From NCBI GenBank assembly GCA_025642065.1, contig JAODUP010001127.1:1-64000 (forward strand): a stretch of 64,000 bases of DNA, read 5' to 3'. The notes beneath the pieces are model-generated. The model had not been told where the DNA came from, did not search any database, and saw nothing but the letters and a program-made list of their open reading frames with translations. Source of the DNA: Paralvinella palmiformis. Taxonomy: Eukaryota > Annelida > Polychaeta > Terebellida > Alvinellidae. Position 1 is the stretch's first letter. The number at the start of each line of letters is the position of its first letter. A program made the translations under genes and the position numbers. Shown piece by piece: positions 57,433 through 64,000 of the stretch.

Positions 57433-60056
57433 GATAAACAACAACGTCCATGTTAAAAATCTTTCAACAAATCAGTTGTTTTGTGTACATTCATACTATA
57501 ACAATAGTAAGCAATACTGGTGGATTGATGTGTTCCTTATGATACTGAATGACCTTGAATGAAACAAAAAATTTTGTGGTCTGCATTATTCACTTCAATC
57601 GGTTCCACACATTTTCATTTTCACCATAAGATGGATGAACATAAACTAACTATTGTTATGGGAGATACACCCGACGGTGGGGTGATTCCGGATGGTATTT
57701 GGTCGAAACCTTTTTTTTATTCATAAATATCGATTTAGATAACAAATTAGTTATTTTTGATATTCAATACGTTGTTGGTGGTTTTAACAAATAAATAGTG
57801 GTTTTACATTTACGCGTAATCATCTGATCGATGACGTAAATACATTGTCAGAACTCGTGTGCAGTTTCATGGTATATTTTCCTTTTTTGGTGCCAAATTT
57901 GAAGGTCCAAAACAAGGGTGAGTTGTGCTTTATGTGATGATTGTGAATTGTTAGTGGACTCTGAAAAACTCTTAAAAATACTAGTTCAATTAAGTGAGTT
58001 TATATCTGAAACAAGCTTGTAAGTTGTATGATATCTATCTAGTCTGAATCATTATTGGCATGCATGTAGTTGAATGAAAAAACACTTCACGAACAATATA
58101 TTCCACTAGACAATCTATAAAACAATATATTAAAAAAAACCATTAATTCCTACCTACCATATGGATTTTTTGGCCATGTAACCCCCAACCATTTTGAACC
58201 CAGAGCCCAAGATCCACAGAGCAATGTGCAAGAATTGTGGTATGGGGGTACTACACCACACCTAAGACAGAAAATTAGTATTGTAGATAATGATAATAAT
58301 GATGCAATACGTCATTCTGATGAGTTTGCAATTCTTTTCATGTAAAATATTAAAAGTATAAGTTGGACTGGAACTGGTTATTGGCAAACTAATATTTTGG
58401 GTATGAGGCTACCAATAATTTAATATTTCTCTTTCAAAAACAGTTAAATTATTAAATAAAATTGTAACAAGTATATAAATTCTATGCTGGAAGATTCCGT
58501 TAAAAGATGCTGTATGCTTTTAGAACTAATATCAACTTGAAATTAGTGCTTTTCAATCAAATAATGAAATATGAAAGAATAGACCATTTCGGCGATGACT
58601 GCACCATCTAGTGAAATTCTGTTTGTACGTTGCGTTTCACCGGGCTCGCTGAACCATCCGATAAAACATTCCTTTTATCAACCATGAGATCACAGAGATC
58701 ATAATATGTTTCATATATTGATAACATGTCTATTTTAGTTCCTAACTGAATAATTTATTTTCAATAACATAAATAAAGTTGACTGCCTCCATACAAATAA
58801 TCTTATCTACTAGCCAAATAAATCAGTTATATTTAATAAAAATGAAACTGCTACAAGAACTTGTAGACTGACTTCATTCTGTGAATCTCCCAAAACATAA
58901 ATTTACAAACAAGTACACTTCTTGTTCCCTGCTACTTCACTACGTACACAGCTTCACCGACACACAAACCACAGTAGATGTGGACTGTGCATGCGTCGCG
59001 GAAATTGTCTATTAGTTTTTTCTTTTGCAAATGGTACGGAAATCTTAAGTTATAGATCCAACAAAATAAAATCACAACAGAGAAAGGTGGTTATTCATTA
59101 TCACAATCACTTGATTGTATCTAATGTATGGTGTGGTTTTCAGTGGATGAATCTAAGTATTTTACACGGAAAGGAATTCCTAAAAACATTGGCCTTTGGC
59201 TTTGCTGCGTATTTTTTCCAGTTTTTCTTACATTTGAAAATTTTGCGGCTGTACCTATCTAACTCTGTTGTATGCTTTGTGAGTAGTAAATTTTGTGTAT
59301 ATGGCTGCAGCACACAGATTGCAGTAAAAGAGCAAATAATAGCATGCATTAGTTCAAACAACCATTTATAGACTTATAGTCTATATCAATGTTAAATTAA
59401 TTCCATCGGTAGGCACTTTCATAAACGTCATGACTGAATGTCACCAAAAAGACTGTGACTGCTGCTTGGAAAAGGCTCCAAGAGGAATTATTTTACTGCC
59501 TCTTTTTCATTTCTTTCACATAATCACACACCGCCAATTTTGTAAATACTTTATTGTTTAATTAGGTATCTGTCGAAATATGGCAGGTTTTCATGATTTG
59601 ACTTTGAAATGTATGCATGGCATATTTTCGGATGCTCATTACTCCCATAAATCTAACAATATAAATAATGTCACAGACATGTTTTTCAGGTTTACTTCCT
59701 TCCAAAAATAACCATTTAATAATTCCCTGTTATGTGCACTAATTCATCCAAAGGCAGCAAAATGTGGTGTTGAAAGTTTTAGTTATAAATTCCTTGTTTG
59801 CTTGTGAGGAGATTAAGAAACTTTTTACTTAAGACAAAAAACATTATTAATGTTTAGTTTTGAATTAGTCTCTGAGGTTTCATGATATTAGGTATGGAGT
59901 TCAGGTCAATTTTGTGGGATAGATATAATTATGATTTTAAGGTGATAACATTACATGAATAAAAACAAAATTTATCTGGTGCAACTATTGAGAAAATTAT
60001 GGAAATTTTTATCACCATGTTTCTTGGAAGTCAACCCCACAGTAAAACATAGCATA

Positions 60057-60130
60057 TCACAGCACCAAAACATACTTCAGTGTTACATCAAAATCACAGC
60101 ACCAAAACAAACTTCAGTGTTACATCAAAA
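60057..60130. repeat. 37-bp tandem duplication
   Basis: TCACAGCACCAAAACATACT then TCAGTGTTACATCAAAA is repeated twice in direct succession with one mismatch. Confidence 0.9.
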
Positions 60131-62106
60131 TCTTTTTGCTCTTACACTTAGACTTTGTTCCATGCCAGCAAAATTATTGACAGGGTTTGCATTTTATCTT
60201 GTTAAAATTACGTCATGGAAAAAGGTCATGCACGGTCAGGACCAAAATGTTCAAACTTATTAGTATTGAAATATGTCAAGTAGCATATCAAATTGAAGGA
60301 AATTATATATAGATAGTGAATCTACAGGAATATAATAACTATCTTATCATACTAAGAGGATATTTCATGTGGTGTGTTCTATTCCAAGGCATAAAACAGC
60401 TAAAATTCACTCTGATGAATGGATTATATGTCCAAATATGGATATTTATATTATTTCAGATACAGAATGAATACATTTGACTACAGACTTGGTTATTAGG
60501 TCTATATTACATAAGAATTAAGATATATTAAATATTTATTAAAAAATAACAGTTTATGCTGACTCAAAATCTCCCATTAAAATCTCTCTAAACTTAAGTT
60601 TATTATCTACAGAATCTTTTTCTCCTTCAAATACTTCCCAATAACTAATAATGAAAGCAGGGCATGTCAGTTAGTGTATTTTTAAATGACTGATCACTAA
60701 CTAGTGACGCTCCATCTAATTGTGATGAAAGCATACTGCATAAGATAATGTGATATTTTTAATACTTTCTTTAAGGGGGGCACAGGATGTTGCATCCAAA
60801 CTTAAGCTCAGATTATCATTTTAACCACCAAAGATCACCAGCCCACCAAAATCTCTCCCATCCTTCAAGTATGGTTCTTATATTCAGTAAATATTTATAA
60901 CTATGACATCTGAAATGGTTATAGCAGTAGATTTGGGCATTATCGGATTACAAATATTTGAAAATCAGTCCAAAATTCAGCCTACAATCAGGAACAGTGC
61001 TTTAGCGATGGTTGATGAGGTACTGGCGCGGGTGTTTTAAAGTATGATACTTTTCCTGAGGGAAGATATAACTGTTCGCGTTTGTAGGTATAGTTTTCTA
61101 ACTCTAAGACTAAGCCTAAGGCATTTGGTTACGATGGGAATATGAACGAACGGCGTCAAAATCACCTATTTTCGCGCTAATACACCTTTTTGCACGGAAA
61201 TCAGAAAATTATCAGATGAAGACGTACTTGTTCATGAACCATTCGGGAACAAAATCACCGGATAAAATTTATCACGTAATCGGTAATGGACCCAGGCCCA
61301 GCGACGCATAAAACGAGTTTTCCGGAGGGCGGTGTCGGTCATTTTTTAAGGTCGTTACAAAAGCGTTATTAGCACTCCGCGGTGGCCTAAGCCGGTTTAT
61401 CGAAGTACCTATCAATTGAGTCTAGAATATCAGTCAGGAAAACGCCTGGGACTGGGCGATAATACCAGTAGTCAATATTACAGCTACCATTAAACTGCTA
61501 CATAGATTACAATAAGCGCTAATTATACAATTGCAATATCCTACGTACTTTCTATCTGAGTTGTAAATCTTGTAGGGCTATTAACCAGTAAAATAAAATA
61601 AAAACTTTTAAAATAAGAAAATTAACAGTCCGATAGGGAAATGGACTATTCGCCCTCGATTTTATTCGCCTGTAAATTTGTTTCGGTCCGTTGTATATTC
61701 GTCATCGAGAATGATGGAGCTCCATTTACTTTCGCCTTTGTTTTATAATATGAGTTACTTTCGCGGCTTTTTAAAATAATATTATAATACAACTATAATT
61801 AATAATAATATTTTATTTTTTTTGTAGTTTAAAAAATATTAATAGACTTTTATATTTAATAACTTTCTTCCAAAAAAATAAAAATAAGGTTTTTCCCTTC
61901 AGATCACTATAGACCTATTTATATTATGATAAAGACACTATATTCGGTCGGCCCAAACTGGGAAAACAGCAGCCATGTTTATTTTCATGCCTATCAAAAT
62001 AATACAAATAAACTAAAATTTACTAACAAATATAGATATACTGAAGCTTAGTCTTAGATCTAATAGTTTCGCATATTTGATCACAATTCTCACGTACGCT
62101 GCATAA

Positions 62107-62108
<2 letters not shown>

Positions 62109-62139
<31 letters not shown>
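62109..62139. repeat. (TA)n microsatellite
   Basis: About 15 TA repeats. Confidence 0.85.
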
Positions 62140-62140
<1 letters not shown>

Positions 62141-62235
62141 CATTATCAATACTAATTAAAGCGAAATTTTTATATTGCAATATGAGTAAATAATAATTAT
62201 TTAAATACGTTAAAAAGTCAAGTGCAACACCGTCA

Positions 62236-62421
62236 ATGGCGTCTATCACGAGTCTGAATTATATTATGTTTATACTCTATACAATAGCAGCGTCGTTCAT
62301 ATCAACATCAGACAAGTCTAAAATGAGAAAAACGTTATTTGGTGGGTGGATATTTCGATGGGTGCAGTTCCATTCTTCAAGACGGATGTGTACAATATTT
62401 AGAACAAACGTGCGAAAATAA
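62236..62421 (+). CDS. Doubtful short secreted-protein-like reading frame
   Basis: A 61-codon frame starts MASITSLNYIMFILYTIAAS, a hydrophobic stretch like a signal peptide, followed by a polar Ser/Asp/Lys segment. A possible splice donor (TTTG then GTGGGT) occurs near 62341. Past a run of five A's near 62327, the next frame encodes Lys-Arg followed by a 30-residue Cys-containing segment (three cysteines) ending at TAA near 62423. So this could be a first exon, a small precursor with a homopolymer length change, or chance. I recognise no family. Confidence 0.2.
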   Translation: MASITSLNYIMFILYTIAASFISTSDKSKMRKTLFGGWIFRWVQFHSSRRMCTIFRTNVRK

Positions 62422-62754
62422 CTCCATGTAAACTAAACACTAAATTGACTTCCGGAAAAAACAAAGGCTTCTTGGAAATTGGAGTTAAACAAGATGATTC
62501 CTTCAGATATGGTGGGTCTTTTAATCTGCAAACTAGGAGTTTCGTATCTATATAGAATTAAAATTACTTAATATAGTCATAATAATGGAAAATTGTACAC
62601 AGTTAATTAAGACTGTTGCTAGAACTGTTACTAGACACTTCGCCCACTAAGAGTAAGACAGTTCGACACATCGCCCACTAACTCAGTAACTGACTAAGTC
62701 AGTAAGTGACTAAGAGTAAGACAGTTCACCCTCACTTCATCTGGACATTTAATT
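62422..62754. other. Intergenic with short direct repeats
   Basis: The 19-mer ACTAAGAGTAAGACAGTTC occurs at 62646-62664 and 62709-62727, with CGCCCACTAA and AGTAACTGACTAAGTCAGTA between them. No gene is seen. Confidence 0.6.
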
Positions 62755-63113
62755 GGCTTCCCATATTGGCATATATACCCTTACTCTACCCTTCGCCTTC
62801 CTACATGTTATAAATAATAATAATGGCCGAATTGGCCGTTTTTTTACATGGCTGGCAACCTCAAATGAGGGAGACGCAAATGGTCTGTAATTAACAGATT
62901 CTCCACGCCCACGGAGACTAATTCTAAATAAATTTAGAATAAATGGCATGTTCAGTGGAGAAAACTTTGCCAGTTGCCTACTTGGATGAAAAACTCCCCC
63001 TACTATAGTGCCACATCCGAGGCCCGAACCTGTGACCTCCCACACAGAATGACCATAGCTATGGCATAGGTAAATAGTCTCACGCTCTACCTATGTGGCC
63101 AAAGAGGTGGTTG
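62755..63113 (-). mobile_element. tRNA-derived SINE, second family
   Basis: On the minus strand the head CCTCTTTGGCCACATAGGTA then GAGCGTGAG resembles a tRNA A box, and GGTCACAGGTTCGGGCCTCGG (split over 63000-63035) a B box. A body unlike the other SINE follows, with GGCAACTGGCAAAGTTTTCT and a Lys/Asn-rich AT stretch, ending near an ATTATTATTATT tail at about 62812-62824. Confidence 0.65.
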
Positions 63114-63320
63114 TAAATATATAAATATAAAAAACTAGATATATATTGGAATTTTGCTTAAACACAGTTACTGCACACATTCATTTGGTTTCACTTTTTG
63201 AAAATCGGTTGCTATGAAGTGTTCTGTTTAAAACTAGATTTATTTGTTAGTTTGTTTTGTCACCAAATGACATATTTATTTTACAAAAACCTATAATAAT
63301 TATTATAGTATATATTCAGA

Positions 63321-63503
63321 TGATTATTGGTGTTTTAGGGCCACTTTTATGCAGATGGTAGGTTAAATGGGCCGAGCAATCTCCAAAGGTAATGAAGCGA
63401 AGTTAAAGATTAAACAACCTTCAGATATGCTCAAGTCATGATTCAAACACAGGTGGTAGTGATCTGTGGTCCAACATGCTACCGCTAGACCACAGAGGCG
63501 CCC
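63321..63503 (-). mobile_element. tRNA-derived SINE, near full length
   Basis: Member of the 12385-12591 family. The minus-strand head GGGCGCCTCTGTGGTCTAGC then GGTAGCATG contains the A-box-like TGGTCTAGCGG, and the B-box-like GTTTGAATCATG follows. The body has GCCCATTTAACCTACCATC and it ends at AATAATCA. Confidence 0.8.
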
Positions 63504-64000
63504 AAAATAGTATATATTCACTAAAAATGGCGCTAAAGATCTGAGCACTTTATTTGTGACAAAAGGTGGTTTTTTTCTATGGTTACTGGTCAGCCAGAGG
63601 AAGTTTTATAAGTATTAAGTGATTAACTAAGAATAGCACAATTTTACTATTTTATTTACTTTTTAAAGTAAATGTATTAGGGCAAGAAATGTTAGGTAAC
63701 TTTTAGTTGTGTGCTGTGATTACAGTTATATACAATCATTTGTGAACGTAAGTGTTAAATAAAAAACAAATTTGGTTAAAAGTATATGTTTATTAGCTAT
63801 GTTGGGATTATAGTTAAAATGTAATCAGCATGTAAGTTAATTCTTCAGTTAAAATATGAGATTACACCATCAAATGGTGAATGATTGATATGATTTTTTA
63901 TGTATGAGACAAAATTGAAGCACAGAATTCTGTATTACACCGAATATTACAGGGATAAGAGTTTTCCAGAGTTGAAAATTAGATTTTTAGTAATGGGGAG
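63504..64000. other. Intergenic, nothing recognised
   Basis: AT-rich sequence to the end of the window with no supported gene or repeat. Confidence 0.5.

Larger units (their letters stand above)
55786..62235. other. Intergenic upstream of DBR1
   Basis: About 6.4 kb without a supported exon. It holds a decayed relative of the TTAA element (56240-56490), the repeat cluster 57017-57432, a tandem duplication (60057-60130) and a CpG-richer stretch at about 61000-61440 that could be promoter-associated. The 149-codon frame at 58922-59371 has no recognisable domain. Confidence 0.45.

Noticed and set aside
58922..59371. 149-codon open frame on the plus strand
   Set aside because: It begins at a non-ATG codon, is rich in Phe, Leu, Cys and Ser as expected from T-rich DNA, and shows no domain.
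1..64000. CRISPR array, prophage or bacterial operon
   Set aside because: No regularly spaced identical repeats of the right size exist; spliced genes and retroelements show animal nuclear DNA.

Overview
The window is animal nuclear DNA: AT-rich, intron-rich, and crowded with tRNA-derived SINEs, CR1/L2-type LINE fragments, small DNA transposons and long dinucleotide microsatellites. The protein genes (firefly-luciferase-like acyl-CoA ligase, C7orf57-like protein, Golgi carbohydrate sulfotransferase, RNA lariat debranching enzyme) and the repeat style suggest a lophotrochozoan, most likely a mollusc. That assignment is inference, since no single sequence here fixes the phylum.

Four multi-exon genes can be read through by joining GT-AG exons whose phases agree. 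(1) 5728-15233 (+): an 11-exon, 541-residue ANL-family acyl-CoA ligase with a C-terminal peroxisomal signal. (2) 18056-26334 (-): a 9-exon, 358-residue C7orf57-like protein. (3) 31908-40742 (+): a 4-exon type II membrane sulfotransferase of the CHST1/3/5/7 kind, with one apparent extra base near its 3' end. (4) 48556-55785 (-): a 9-exon, 565-residue DBR1 with every metal-binding residue at the human position. The genes are unrelated in function and do not form an operon. A possible terminal exon of an unidentified tail-anchored protein lies at 2644-2816, and a doubtful secreted-peptide-like reading frame at 62236-62421.

The rest is mostly mobile DNA: a hAT-like remnant with a BED zinc finger (318-1422); a MITE family with CAGACATGGGGTCAATTCC termini (2270, 7831, 12259, 16797); a 965-bp TA-flanked inverted-repeat element (13189-14153); a 671-bp TTAA-flanked inverted-repeat element in DBR1 intron 1 (54825-55495) with a decayed relative upstream; LINE fragments at 11985, 14690, 20275, 29560, 36903 and 45080; and a broken Ty3/gypsy element ending in a recognisable polypurine tract and 3' LTR (42750-45006). 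At 11985-13082 a LINE is interrupted by a MITE that is itself interrupted by a SINE, which gives a relative order of activity. I found no CRISPR array, rRNA gene, intact tRNA gene or bacterial-style operon.
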